From NCBI GenBank assembly GCA_033816765.1, contig CM066299.1, positions 124,001-188,000 of the forward strand: a stretch of DNA of 64,000 bases. Direction: 5' to 3'. The position numbers and the translations under genes are program-made. The notes below the pieces were generated by a model that saw only the letters and a list, made by a program, of their open reading frames with translations, ran no database searches and was not told the DNA's origin. This DNA comes from Nothopassalora personata (lineage: Eukaryota; Ascomycota; Dothideomycetes; Mycosphaerellales; Mycosphaerellaceae). The number at the start of each line of letters is the position of its first letter. Position 1 is the first letter of the stretch. Of this stretch, positions 19,831-30,850 are shown piece by piece.

Positions 19831-22800
19831 CGGTCGCCGAAGCCAAGTTTCACAGGTGTGGAAGGCCCGTAAATGCACAGCAGCGCTTCATTTCTCCCAT
19901 CTCACCTTTTTGAGCTTAGTCTCACGTCTGCGCAGGGATATTCACTAGCGCGATCAAGAGTCAAAGCTACGCTTCACGAGTTGATCTCTTGACATCAACA
20001 CGGAACCCACCGCGGCCCGCGAGAGTCGCGCACTATGCTCTCTTTTCCCTCCTAGGCTTCACGGACTCGCCGACTCGACCGCTATAGCTTGACGATCCTA
20101 CTCAGAAGCATGATATAGCCTCGAGATAGATACCCTTCAACTGCGAGCACTAGACAACCTTCCTAGTCATCCCGGCAGCAGCTCGATTTCGAGCACAAAG
20201 AGGGAAGGAATGTAAGTCACATATCGCGCACACATCACGAACAACCCGTCGTGAAGCCCTCTTCGCACTCTGTACGCGTGTTGCTAATGCAATGATCCAC
20301 TATCGTCTGTCACGAGTACCAGTCTGCTGAACAGTTTACGCACATAGCCTCTCAGAACCTGTGCCCATATTTCTTTTCCTGTACCGAAATATACCTCAGC
20401 CCTTGCTAACATAGATCTTCTATTAGTAGGAGAGGGATTCAACCAGTCAGGTCGTCAAGCTTGAGATGAACATGCGTCGTCTGCCATGTTCAGCATAAGC
20501 ATAGCGATGGCGCGTTCCCATGTGGCCGTTGCGTGAAGGCAGGCAGAACTGCAGCAGAATGCGTCGAGCATACTCGAGGACGGTCGGAGCGGCCAGCACC
20601 AGCTGTAACGGCAAGAGCGCAGACCCCAGCCAAGACAGCTCCTCCAGACTTTAAAGAGGTCCACCTGGACGAGGAAGAAGAGTATCAGCCTCGTCATCCT
20701 ACCCGCAGCACCACCAGGGGTTTGACTATACTCAGAAAGGCAGTGCTGAGAGGCATCTGAAAGGCAAATAGACAGAATAGCGGATCGGATAATACTGCAG
20801 ACAAATGCTTCCATCCTGAGCTGAACTTTAAACGTGAACGTATTCGATTGTCTTTATGATCTTTTCGTGCCACTGCTCGAAAGTTCGGCCTTTCAAGCTG
20901 GCCTAATGTAGTATCATTTTGTTGACCTCAACGGGCGCAGCTTTTCAGTCAACGTCGCGTGCTCTTCAACGGGCTTCTCATGGAGATATCTGGCGCTTAT
21001 CAAAGCATGATCGACTTTCCAGATCTTTCTGTCTCCTTCAGCTCCAAAGGAGAGATGTTCCACGTACATCTGATACACGTTGGTCACCATTTTGACTGAC
21101 CATGCTCATGACCTTGCACCCAAGGAGCATCTTCTCGATTTGGCTGCTAAGTCGCTGAGTATGTAAAGAGTGCGATAGACTGCTGAAGCGTATCTGATTT
21201 GTACCAAGCACCAAGTACAGTCCCAATCTTTCATACCGGAGTGGGCCGCTATCATCGCGGCTTTACTATCTCGAGAGACTGGGTGGCAGCCTAGTAACCA
21301 CGACGAAACCCGCATGTATGCCTACGCCTCAGCATACCAAGCAAACTTCCGCTGCTGTCCCTCCTCGTTGTCGCCACATGTCTTGCTTCCTCCTCCAGAC
21401 CTCTCGAACGTTGGACGCGCTGCTCGCAGCTATTTCCACACTGTCCGCCGGGATTTTCTGGATTACTTTTCGGCATTCTTGCTCAATAGTGGCGGACGGA
21501 TGAATGGGACACGTGCTCGATGGAAAAGGCAACGAGGCTTGGCGAATCCGCGCGTTGATATCAAGTAAGAGGCAGAGCTTGCGGCTTCGGCCGGATTCTC
21601 ATCGTGTCGTCAGGTTGTGCCTCATCTTGTGGTGCGGTCATTTTGGAGGCATACTCGGTCGATCGTAGTCGCTCGAATGGCGAATAATGATCCGGGCAAA
21701 ATCAAGGTGTCGACGGCTAGAAGAAGACGATGGACATTGCTCATTCGGGAAAGCAGGTCCCGATCAGTGGCGGATGTTGTAGTGACAAGGCTCACAACTA
21801 TACTGCATGGAAGTACTTGTCTGTCGCTCTCACAAGAATCCGAAGAGCTGGCTCGGGGGCACGAGAGCGTGACGATCCCGAGGCCAAGCACCTTTTCTAA
21901 TCACGAGATCTACTGTTCATCTTGACCAGAGTAACATTCAAGCCACATACTGCCCTTTCACTGCTGTTCGACTCAGCGACCTCTACCAATGCCTGACATC
22001 TCTGCCCAAGGATACGAGACGAGCCTCATGCAGGGCGACATCTCGGGGCCCCCTATCTCGCCGCATCACGCGACACTACTACGCTGACTCAACCTTACTG
22101 GCCATGACGACACCCTCATAACAAAGCTCCCAGCCAATGAGGACCCCTGCCCGTTGATGCAGAGCTTTCGCACTGCGGAGGGTCGCCTTTAAAACCCCAG
22201 CTCCCCTCCCACTTTTCCCTCTTCTTTTCTCCTTCATACTTTGCGCGCGCATACCTCGCCTCGTGGCTGGCGACCCCAGGCAGAATGCTCGCCCAGTCGG
22301 GTCTGTACTGCTAAGCCTGGCGCTGGCAGATGAGAGGTCCTCACGAACACCTTGGACGTGGTGGCATCCAACCCGGCATAATTTTTGATGGCGGCCTTCG
22401 GGCCATATTTCTTTTCATCATTGCTCTGGCTCTGGCTGGGGCGTGGAGAAGAGACTCCTGTTCTTGATCGTGTCATTATTCGTTATCCGTTATGTTGTTG
22501 GCGAGAGGTCTCTCAAGGCGTCTTTGCTGTGCTGTGAGTGCATGAATATTTGCAAATGTGACACTGCCTGTGGCCACTTCTACGTGGCGGCAACCACCTT
22601 CAACAATCGAGAACTTCGTTACATGCACAGCATACCACGGCCAACCCTCTCGATACCGCCCTGGTGCGCGACGTGGTGTCCTCTTACACCGCTCGCAGCT
22701 CGCCACCGCGACTTCGCCACGCTGCCGATGCCGCCTCCCGATTCCTGCAGATATGGCGACCATTCTGCACGCTTCCGCACCTCTTCTATGCCCCAGCCTC

Positions 22801-22979
22801 ACTCGCTACCTTCTTCACCTACGGCTTCAACGGTGCCTCCATGAGAATCGTCGCCGCTTTGTCCGTGTCGACCGTCTGCTTCTCCCGATAGGCTGCGTAT
22901 TGCTTAGGGCGCTATTGGTCAAGATATTGTTAGGTATGGACACCACATTTCATGATCAAGAGCATCGTCAAGGTATCGG
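19831..22979. other. Long gene-poor interval
   Basis: About 3.1 kb in which I find no convincing gene. Frames at 20455-20814 (minus), 20533-20760 (plus), 21106-21315 (minus) and 21314-21568 (either strand) are short and contradict each other. A TATA-like 'ctttaaaacc' followed by a pyrimidine tract (about 22188-22230) looks like a fungal core promoter, but the frames downstream (22443-23085) have no recognisable content before the F-box remnant. Confidence 0.45.
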
Positions 22980-23737
22980 TTGGGATATATCGGGCAAGGC
23001 ATGTGCGTACAGCAGCAGAGATACCCGCCGCCACCCCGGGCCCAGCATTCGTCCTTTGCCACCGAGCTCCGGGAAGAAATTCTGAGCTGCCTACCACCAA
23101 AAGAGCTCCTATACGTATCAAGAGTCTCTCGATCACTCCAGCAAACGACATTGCATCTTATTGATTGCAGGAAGCGTTGTGTATTCTCGGAAAGCAATAC
23201 TGTAAGCCACCCATAACTGCAGCGGTTGGGCAGGAATACCTTCAACAAATGGCGAAGGGACGTTGAAACTTCCTTCTGCTTGGTAAATTACGAAAGGACA
23301 GCGGTGCTAGAAGATATCGACTCAACATGAAAGGCCGAATCTATGGCGAGGGAGTCTTTGCTGCGGGTATTATCAGGAACAACCTGCGAATTATACCCAG
23401 CGTGCTGCAGCAGCCACTCCAGTTCCCAGACTTGCCGATGAATGCGCGAATGTGCTCCACAGGCTCTCTTGTGGTATCTACTTTCATGCCCGACCGTACC
23501 ACAGCCTACAACGTGCTGAAGAACCCCTTGACCATCGGATCGTGGCGAGGAATGTATCTCTCAAGCGCGTGCCCGCCAATTCGGCTTCGAGTCGCGTACT
23601 TCATACATCAACAAGGCGTTTTGAACGACCTCCAGAGCAACTACAGCACGGGACATCGCACCAGTTCTGGAGCTCGATTTGCAGGTGGCGCCCCTCAGGA
23701 AGTTAATCTCCTGCCAAGTCCTCTGGAACTGTGTTGA
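22980..23737 (+). pseudogene. F-box gene remnant
   Basis: Around 23060-23165 a frame reads 'ATELREEILSCLPPKELLYV' then 'SRVSRSLQQTTLHLI', a clear F-box. The stop follows soon after. About 300 bases further on, in another phase, 'GSWRGMYLSSACPPIRLRV' and 'HQQGVLNDLQSNYS' appear, which fit the C-terminal part of the lineage-typical F-box proteins ('SWR.MYL..PP...'). Between them, stops occur in each frame, although pieces such as 'NTFNKWRRDVETSFCLVNYE' survive. I read it as one F-box gene that has lost its frame, but an unrecognised intron could rescue part of it. Confidence 0.5.
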
Positions 23738-24577
23738 CCCTCGCCGCGAACATGGCACTACAAGTATATCTGCAGCAAGATCAGATCACAACAGATATCT
23801 ATACGAAGCACTGAGGCAAGACAAGCTGGAAGACACAGGGGTGATATTGAGATGGGGGAGATCAGCAAGGATAGGGACAGCTTCACGATCGAGGATTGGG
23901 ATGTGAATATTGAGAGTCGTGGGGTCATAATGGCAGGGACCCGAGGGCCAGACAAAAGATGGATATGCTGAGGCATTGGTTTAGACAGCAGGTTTTGCGC
24001 GACGAGAAAAGCTCATCCGGGCGGCAGAGACGAGGCGAATGATTGAGCAGTCGCACGAACGGCATAATACTTATTGTCCAGACCAGAGGATGTCTCTAGC
24101 CGATTACAGGAGATCAGCTCACACCATGTCTTGATCTCTGTCTCGGACTTGGAGGGAACAAGGCAACCAGCCGATGGTAGCAAGCTTATATGCATGCGAC
24201 TCAGATATGTAACGCTGTCTATCGTTGGACGGTCCACAATACGGATTACGCTTCTCCACCACCGTGACCTTCTACGTAGTATACCTACACGACCGAATTG
24301 AGTATACACAACACATTGCCCTTGAATTGTGCATAAGCTTGGCCTAAATGAACGCATTGGTTTCGCCCGACGCTCGGGTCACGACACAAAATCGCGCTAG
24401 CTGGAAGTAATACATATCTTCGATGCTTCGCCTATCTATTCGACCCCAGATCAACACTACGGCAAATTCAAACACATATCCATCCAGCAGATCATAAAGG
24501 TTTTGCGAAATATCTTTCATCCACACCGCGTTTTCCACATCCTTCGAAGCAGCCACAACACCGACCACACCGCAAAT
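23738..24577. other. Intergenic, promoter of the TAA-interrupted frame
   Basis: No supported gene. A minus-strand ORF (24344-24883) overlaps the next feature and is probably its shadow. Confidence 0.4.
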
Positions 24578-25741
24578 ATGCCCATGCTCCAGGTGGTTCC
24601 GCGGACCAGAGGTTACGATATCGAAGATCTGAAGACCCGCCTCGAGACGCTCGCGATGGAGGTCGCCTCTACACCCGAAATCAACATTCCTACTATCCCA
24701 CCCACCACCGCTGCGCAAAAGAGCTTGCGAGCGACGCGACTCGAGGAGGCTGCCGCTGCTCTGCATGACATTTGCGTGCAGCGCAACAAACTTGACAAGC
24801 TCTACGACAACAAGGTCGTGGTCGTAGTCTCGCCAGAGAGGCTGGATCTTGTGGAGTAAATTGTCATCGCTGGTGCTCAGCATAGTGTCAAGCAGGGCAA
24901 GAGAACAGTCGGCACGGGACCACTGACAATGCCGTCTGGGATGGCGAAGGAAGAGGCGAAGCGCATGCTCATCAGAGCAGCCAACGACTACTACAACATC
25001 TGCCTCGTCGAAGCCAGCAAGGTCCGTCGGGAGATTGATGCCGCTGACGCGATCAAGGATAAGGACAACAACTCTGGAGCTACTGCCTCCATCGAGGGCA
25101 GTGAGGATCTGGCATCAGAGGACGAGTCAGAGGTGGACGAAGATATTTTCAAGGGCTAAGTCGACGCTGTGTACGAGCTTCCGCCCAAGAGAACTGACGA
25201 TCGCAAGAAGCTCTGGGACAATCTCAAGGTCGGTCATTTCCTCCTTGAGAAGGACAAAAAGCTCGGCAAGCAAGGCTCGTACACCTTTCGCCGCGAGTCT
25301 GGCGACTCTGGCCTGAAGGTCACCTTCGACAAGTCGACGATTCGCCCTATCATCACCGACTCCCTCGACGGCCACGACTCTGTTGACTGCCTTGCTTCCC
25401 TGTCTCGTGACGACGACATGCGCGTTTATCTCACCTGCCCTGCCGTCCCAGTCTACCTCCGCCTGACTCTCATTCAAAAGTCGTCCATCTTTCCAGACAC
25501 ACACAAGGTGCAGGTTGAGGTCAAGATGGGTCCTGCCACAGTTCAGGACATTGCGCAATGCCTGTACATCCTCCAGTCTGTGGCCAAGCGCAACGGTACC
25601 GACAAGCTTAAGAGGTGGCAAGCAGATAACAGCGCAGATGCGCTGAAGAAGTTGTCGTATAAGCCCGGGGTCAAGGGTAACAGCGACGTGGCTCGTGTCA
25701 TGAAGCTAGTCAAGAAGAACCCTATCTTCGAACGTATTTAA
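24578..25741 (+). pseudogene. 388-codon frame interrupted by two in-frame TAA codons
   Basis: Starting at ATG 24578 (caaatATGcc), one phase runs without frameshift to the TAA at 25739-25741, broken only by TAA at 24857-24859 and at 25157-25159. The peptide keeps protein-like character across both: '...SPERLDLVE' [stop] 'IVIAGAQHSVKQGK...' and '...DESEVDEDIFKG' [stop] 'VDAVYELPPKRTDDRKK...'. The first third has helical segments ('ARLEEAAAALHDICVQRNK'-like), the middle an acidic region, and the last 190 residues a compact alpha/beta region with a basic tail. I recognise no family. No GT-AG pair of normal intron length removes either stop. CAA (Gln) to TAA by C-to-T at CpA is the simplest origin. 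It is either a recently inactivated gene or a readthrough gene. Confidence 0.55.
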
Positions 25742-26537
25742 GGAGAGGACTCACAACCGATCGGCAGCACGAATGAAAACAATGGCGGGCTTGGCAAGCA
25801 ATGACAAGCCAATTTCAACGATTGAAGCGAGCTCCAGCGAGGACTTAAATGGCGTCTGAGTTGTGATTTGCATATAATCTCGTGGGCATGACGCGGCTCA
25901 GGTCGATGATGGATCGGTAGCATATCACATAGTCGATAAGTTAGGCACGCTGATAGCATGCTAATGCTACGGAAGTCCCAAAGATACTGATGCTCAATTT
26001 CTGCTTGCCAGGTACCTTCCACGTCGATGTGCATTGTGGTGTCGTCGTACAGGTCTCAGTCAGCGCAGCTCATTTGTATCGGCAATAATCGTGTATTTAC
26101 CGTATGGAAGCGTTCATCTCGGCGCAGTATGGTCCAGAGGACAGCTCTAGAATGCATATAGAGCATTTAAAACCATCGCAGTAAGACACCTGGGATGGAA
26201 GTCCTCGGGGAGCGATGTCATGTAGACTTAATGTGATACATGTGAAAGCTCGTGCCGGGTGATTATCGGCACAACCATTCAACAATCGCCACTAGTGTAC
26301 AGACTCTGTGTTCACACATATTGCAGCATACGACTTCGAGTCTTCCCACTCTTGCTTCTGATACATCTATCCGCGCGACTACAAAGCCCTTGTCCGATCC
26401 TCTCTCCCACAAACCCGCAACGAAAGATCCACTCCCGACCTCTCCCCCAAGCAAACACGCGACTTAGCAGCTATTAACAGCGACAACTCAACCATCAGCA
26501 CCGCCGATCCATCTCATTCTCCGTCATCACAAAGACT
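25742..26537. other. Intergenic, promoter of the next gene
   Basis: About 800 bases without a supported gene. A pyrimidine-rich stretch at 26330-26470 precedes the ATG at 26538. Confidence 0.4.
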
Positions 26538-27161
26538 ATGCTCACCCAAGGCGGCAAAGTCATGCTCGTCATGCAACAATCCTCCTTGGAGTCCATTCTC
26601 CAAATCATCAACCACCAAATAGGCTACGAGCTCCACCAAGCCGGCGTCCCCACGATGCCCAACATCCCTCCATGCTCCTGCGCCACCGAGCATGCAGCAG
26701 CCGTCGCCGCCATCCATCACCACCACGACGTCCTCTACCAGCGCGGCGTCAACCAAGGCCTCAAGAGCGTGAGCCAGCTTGGCGAGGCGGAGGTCAGGAA
26801 GTTTGAAATCGAGGAGGGGTCGGATGTTATGGAGGAGATTGTTGGGCTGGTGAATGTATTTGCGAAAGTTAGTCTGCATAAGGAGACAGGTTTGAGGGGT
26901 GGTGTAGCGCCGAGCAATGTGGATGTGGTTGGGACGAGTAAGAAGGCAGAGGAGGAGAGGTTGGTTGCTGCGTTGGAGGCGTATCGTACTGCGCTGAGGA
27001 AGAAGGCTTGGGAGATGGTGGAGGTGGAGGAGGAGGAGGAGGAGGAGGAGGAGGAGAAGGGTGGAGGTGGGAAGGGCAGTGAGGTTGAAGGGGTGGAGGG
27101 TGAGGAAGAGGGACAGAGCGACCCGGAAGATCTAGCTCTGTCTTCGGAGGGTGAGCAGTAG
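26538..27161 (+). CDS. Hypothetical protein with poly-Glu/Gly tail
   Basis: A 207-residue ORF from the ATG at 26538. Residues of about 1-150 look ordered and helical ('SLESILQIINHQIGYELHQA', 'GLKSVSQLGEAEVRKFEIEE'), with a His cluster 'AAIHHHHDVL' and 'PPCSCATEHA'. A (GGA)n tract at about 27029-27058 encodes a poly-Glu run, then Gly/Lys and acidic residues to the end. The helical, Cys/His-containing first part resembles that of the interrupted frame at 24578 only in general style. No family recognised. Opposite-strand ORFs of Pro/Ser-rich composition are shadows of the acidic tail. Confidence 0.55.
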   Translation: MLTQGGKVMLVMQQSSLESILQIINHQIGYELHQAGVPTMPNIPPCSCATEHAAAVAAIHHHHDVLYQRGVNQGLKSVSQLGEAEVRKFEIEEGSDVMEEIVGLVNVFAKVSLHKETGLRGGVAPSNVDVVGTSKKAEEERLVAALEAYRTALRKKAWEMVEVEEEEEEEEEEKGGGGKGSEVEGVEGEEEGQSDPEDLALSSEGEQ

Positions 27162-27457
27162 GCGGTATAATGGAGTTGCTTGTGGCTTTGCTTTGCTCTG
27201 TGCTCGTCGGAAGTTCTTGCCTGGCTGTGGCCTGGATAGTATGAAAGTTGTTGCTTTCGTGTGTTGAATGCGTGCAACAGCGCTGAACCGCGCTTCGTGC
27301 TTCCCGCGACGTTTGAATCCGCAAGTATCCATGCCGATGACAGACTCCCTCGCCTGTCCGACCACGGCTTCACCCACATTGTATGTCATTATGAAGCCCC
27401 ATGCATCAAACCTTCATATCATCATCCGGAACCACTTTGGTCATTAACAGAATCTTC
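27162..27457. other. Intergenic
   Basis: 3' flank of the acidic protein; nothing recognisable. Confidence 0.4.
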
Positions 27458-27688
27458 GGGCTTGTGGTGTAGTGGCAACACACTCCTGGTTAAAGTGTCA
27501 CTAAGGGAACCGAAGCCGCGAAGGCAGAGCGCTTGCAATCCGTCTCACCTGGTGGTCGTCTTCAAAAAGCCACAGAGCTGGCGAGCGTACTCGCCGGCTC
27601 TCGATCATGGTGTGCTAGATTTCTTACCATATATTCACTCCAGGAGAGAACGTCGATTCGATTCCGACCTTGCCCAATCGCATCTTTT
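27458..27688 (+). other. tRNA-like pieces with Pol III terminator (uncertain)
   Basis: An A-box-like 'tggtgtagtggc' lies at 27465-27476 inside a D-arm-like hairpin (gtgt/acac, 27467-27481). After a 150-base gap a B-box-like 'gattcgattcc' lies at 27655-27665 inside a T-arm-like hairpin, and 'ttttt' follows at 27684-27688. CTCCT at 27483-27487 can pair with AGGAG at 27642-27646 as an anticodon stem, and GGGCTTG at 27458-27464 pairs with CTTGCCC at 27669-27675 at five of seven positions. Mispairs in the acceptor and T stems and the absence of T33 argue against a functional tRNA. It may be a decayed tRNA, a SINE-like remnant or chance. Confidence 0.2.
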
Positions 27689-28001
27689 TGCTATGTCAGC
27701 TGATGCTCATGCGCCGTGGCAAAAGCTACTTTCGAAGGAACTATTTCGCTACGGCTTGTAGCAAATCAGATCGAATCTTCTTTCTGGTGTCCACATACTC
27801 TAGCGCCGAACTCCATCTGACACTTCTACTGATCGGTCTCGAGGCAAAATGATAAATAGGGGCTTCCTAGATACGACAACAAGGAATTGAAGAAGTGGCT
27901 TGAGTAAAGAAGTATTGCACGTAACAGAAATAATCATCCATGGCCAAAACATCAGAAGCACAGCACACCTATGCTCCACAGGAAGATTCCTGTTGTACTC
28001 T

Positions 28002-29057
28002 TTATGACTGCCTAGATGCATCTTCCTGGACATACACGCCTTCCACCTCTGCACGGAAGCGTTCCAGGCGAGCGGCCTTGTCTGGTTCCAAGACCACGTC
28101 GTCCCTCTTCTTCTCGATGGGAGTGCCTGGCTTACCAGAAAGTGCATCCTCCTGCTCTTCGGCGCTGACGTCCTTGCCATCCTCTTCCGCAGCCTCCTCC
28201 TCCTCGACCATCTCGCTCTGGTTCATCTTCTTCTTCCGCTTCTCCGCACGATCAGATGGCACAACTTCACCATTCTTAAGCGTCATGAACCCTCGAGGGG
28301 CCCTCTTCTTGCGCGTAGGGGCCTTCGGCGACTCGGAGCCGGAAGAAGTCGCCGCGCGCTTCTTGCCCTTCCGATCAGACTTCTCTTGCTCTGAATCTGG
28401 TGTCACCCGCTTTTTGCGCTTGATTGATCCCGCTGACTCGAAAGCGTCTGCTGCAAGCTGCTTGCCCTCGGGTCTGGTCGCGGCTCGCTGAATGTGGTCG
28501 GAGTCTCTGTAAGGTCGCCAGCGAGCTACGGCGTCCGCGCTCGATGCCATTGGGGCATTGTATACGTCCGCGGAATCGTCGAGGTGCGGGAGGAAGCGAG
28601 AGACTCGATGTGTGGGCTGCGCAGTGGCAGGAGTAGTGGAGTTGACTCGACCCGATGCGCCACGCGCATCGTCCTCGATGTTTTGGCCCTCGACTCTACT
28701 CTCAAGCCTGCGCTCCAACTCATCCAGATCATCCAGCCCATCTCCCTCGTCAGCTTCGTCTGCGCGAGAGGCCTGCTGACGCTGCTTTCTCTCTCCTGTG
28801 AATGTCAGAATGCTGTCTTCACTGGTTGCAGAGGGGTTGTACTTACTCTCGATTCGCTTCAGACCATAACGTTGCGTCGCCTGGGTACGTCTAGCTACGA
28901 GGGAGTCCTCAAAGTCTGCTCGAGGGATAACACCGCCATATTTAGGAGGAGACTCGTAGTTGCTGCGGCCTACGTGGATAGGGAGACTCGGGCCGCCAGG
29001 CTTCGGGGTGGGATCGAAAGGCGCGGTTGTGGGACGGGGCTGTTGCGGATCTGCCAT
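28002..29057 (-). CDS. Charged hypothetical nuclear protein, one 51-nt intron
   Basis: The frame begins at ATG 29057 and ends at 28002. A canonical intron is visible at 28796-28846: GTAAGT donor, 'TTCTGAC' branch site, CACAG acceptor. It is 51 nt, a multiple of three and free of stops, so both spliced (334 aa) and retained (351 aa) forms would be in frame. The N-terminus is Pro-rich and ends in 'GGVIPRADFEDSLVARRTQA'. A coiled-coil 'LDDLDELERRLESRVEGQN' follows, then basic blocks 'SIKRKKRV', 'DRKGKKRAA' and 'TRKKRAPRG' that look like nuclear localisation signals, a 'GFMTLKNGEVVPSDRAEKRK' unit, and a C-terminal helix 'EPDKAARLERFRAEVEGVYV'. I do not recognise the family. Nuclear location is inferred from the basic clusters. 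Confidence 0.65.
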   Translation of the reverse strand: MADPQQPRPTTAPFDPTPKPGGPSLPIHVGRSNYESPPKYGGVIPRADFEDSLVARRTQATQRYGLKRIESKYNPSATSEDSILTFTGERKQRQQASRADEADEGDGLDDLDELERRLESRVEGQNIEDDARGASGRVNSTTPATAQPTHRVSRFLPHLDDSADVYNAPMASSADAVARWRPYRDSDHIQRAATRPEGKQLAADAFESAGSIKRKKRVTPDSEQEKSDRKGKKRAATSSGSESPKAPTRKKRAPRGFMTLKNGEVVPSDRAEKRKKKMNQSEMVEEEEAAEEDGKDVSAEEQEDALSGKPGTPIEKKRDDVVLEPDKAARLERFRAEVEGVYVQEDASRQS

Positions 29058-30143
29058 GTTTGCGGTGTGTGCGTGATGATTTCCTGCTAGGTTATTGTTG
29101 GAGGGTAGTGCTGAACGCAGTGTGCGGATTGAATGGCGAGGTTGAGGTGTCATTTTGCGCGCCAAGAAACGGCTTTGTCACGTTTGGTGGAAGTGAATAT
29201 CATTGAGCCCGGCACTACGCCGCCCTGCCGAACTTCCATCAACGAGTGTGCTGAATAGCGACACGACGCGATCAGCCCATTGTGGAGGTGAGGGCTTGTC
29301 AAGGGCAGGTGGGAAAATCGCCTTAGCGAACACGCCTTTGGAGAAGTGCCGCTCGTGGGCTATTCGTAATGAAATCAACAGTTCAACAACAAGGCTCGCG
29401 ATCTTTTCGCCGGTATCACTAGCCAGCCATAGTCCTGCCACTCGACGGTCATGTTGACAGAACAGTCGAGTCATAGTAGTGGCCGAGAAGGACGTAACGC
29501 GTGGAATGAGGTGAGTACAGCCATGCCTGGGTTGTGGAGCGCGGGAGCGATCTAGTAAGGCATGCTAGTCTGGACCTAAGCATTCCATATACCGTCTTGT
29601 AGTGTGAATTCGCTCGGAAGTCCCAGAGACCATTGCCTGATCGTCCACCTAATGACAGTCTCTACGCACAGTTCCAAGCTAGTGCTGAACACATCCTCAT
29701 CACTTCGGTAGTACAATGCTCAGCACTCAATGTCTCACCTCATCTTTGCCCATTCTACTCCCTCTTCCACTTCTGGCCCATATGCAGCTACAGAAGCGCA
29801 AGAGTCAACACACCTGTTGCAGAAGGCGACGCCACCCTAAGCTAAGTTAGAGTGGCAATATATACCTCCAACAACACCTTCCTCTTATGATGAGAACCTT
29901 GCCTTCGTGGCTAGATCGCTGACAGGCGCTCCTCCACGCCCATCTAAGCCATATATTCGCAACATAAGACGAAGCACGACAGATGTGAGCTTACTCTTCG
30001 GTCGGGAGAGATCTCCGCCACTACGAATGTTTGCACTCCTATCTCGGCTTTCATCGTAGGTGCTGTTGAAGATATAAACTTTAACTTCTGAACCACACCA
30101 TAGACGCCACAGACACTTACAGAAGCGGCGAATCGCTCCTACA
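29058..30143. other. Intergenic, no firm gene
   Basis: A minus-strand ORF of 98 codons at 29178-29474 ('GEKIASLVVELLISLRIAHE') might be a small gene but lacks support. A further minus-strand frame at 29885-30151 abuts the TIR element. Otherwise nothing recognisable. Confidence 0.4.
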
Positions 30144-30850
30144 GGGTGCATTATGTCAAGAATGACTCCTACAGGCTCATTTTGGCCAAAGTCACTCCTA
30201 TAGTAGGATCTACAGTAGCAATATTACTGCTATAGGGTAGACATTTAATTCAATTTAGTAGGCAGGTAGATACATAATGCACCCACACTATAGTTAGGAT
30301 TGTTTCTGTAGAGAGTAAATATATTGCAATATAATAAATGTTACTCCGAAGGTCGCGAAGCAATATATATCGGCAATATTATAGGGCTTTCTCAGCTTCG
30401 TAAAGCTCGCTCTCCCGTATGCCGCCGCTACAAAGGCACTCGTAAGTGCCTTATCTATAACGAGGAGGGTGCTACGCGCGCCGGCGTCCGTAAGGACTCC
30501 AAGAATAAGTCCGCTTAGTACTATAATTAGGGTAAGAAGTGCGAGTAAGGGGGCAGAGGGTTATCTAGTTAGGCGTTGGGTGTCTATCTATGCTGTCGAT
30601 AGCTATACAAACGAAGACTTCTTAGCCGCATATCCTATCGTGTCTTAAGATACTCTCCTTTTATTTACCTACTTGCCTTACATTTAACCTACTCTTATAG
30701 GATACGTACGACTTGTAGTGCCGTTAACGAGGATTAGACTATAGGAGTAATAAATTACCATATAGGAGTAATATTGCTACATAAGAACACCCTATAAAAA
30801 TAATTTTGTTCATAATAGTCCTGTAAGGGTAATTCTTAACATAATGCATC
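30144..30850 (+). mobile_element. Small TIR element with nested inverted repeats
   Basis: The left end 'gtgcattatgtcaagaatga' (from 30146) and the right end, read in reverse complement from 30850, agree at about 25 of 30 positions, so the 705-bp unit has terminal inverted repeats. Inside it, 'acataatgcaccc' (30272-30284) is the exact reverse complement of 30144-30156 and defines a nested 141-bp unit. Subterminal copies of a short motif (ctataggagtaat and its inverse) occur near both ends. A 64-codon frame at 30324-30518 is too short to call a transposase. No clear target duplication. A non-autonomous DNA transposon, or a composite of two, is the best reading. Confidence 0.6.

Noticed and set aside
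20455..20814. 119-codon minus-strand Cys-rich ORF as a small effector
   Set aside because: No signal peptide and a plus-strand frame of equal quality overlaps; both probably chance.
22443..23085. Possible secreted Cys-containing protein starting near 22443
   Set aside because: The start is GTG, the hydrophobic leader is weak, and the frame conflicts with the F-box remnant.
24344..24883. 179-codon minus-strand ORF overlapping the TAA-interrupted frame
   Set aside because: No domain. The plus-strand frame continues in phase for 388 codons with consistent protein character, so this is its shadow.
26735..27379. Ser/Pro-rich minus-strand ORFs of 150-214 codons
   Set aside because: They are the mirror of the acidic poly-Glu tail of the plus-strand gene; composition comes from the (GGA)n tract.
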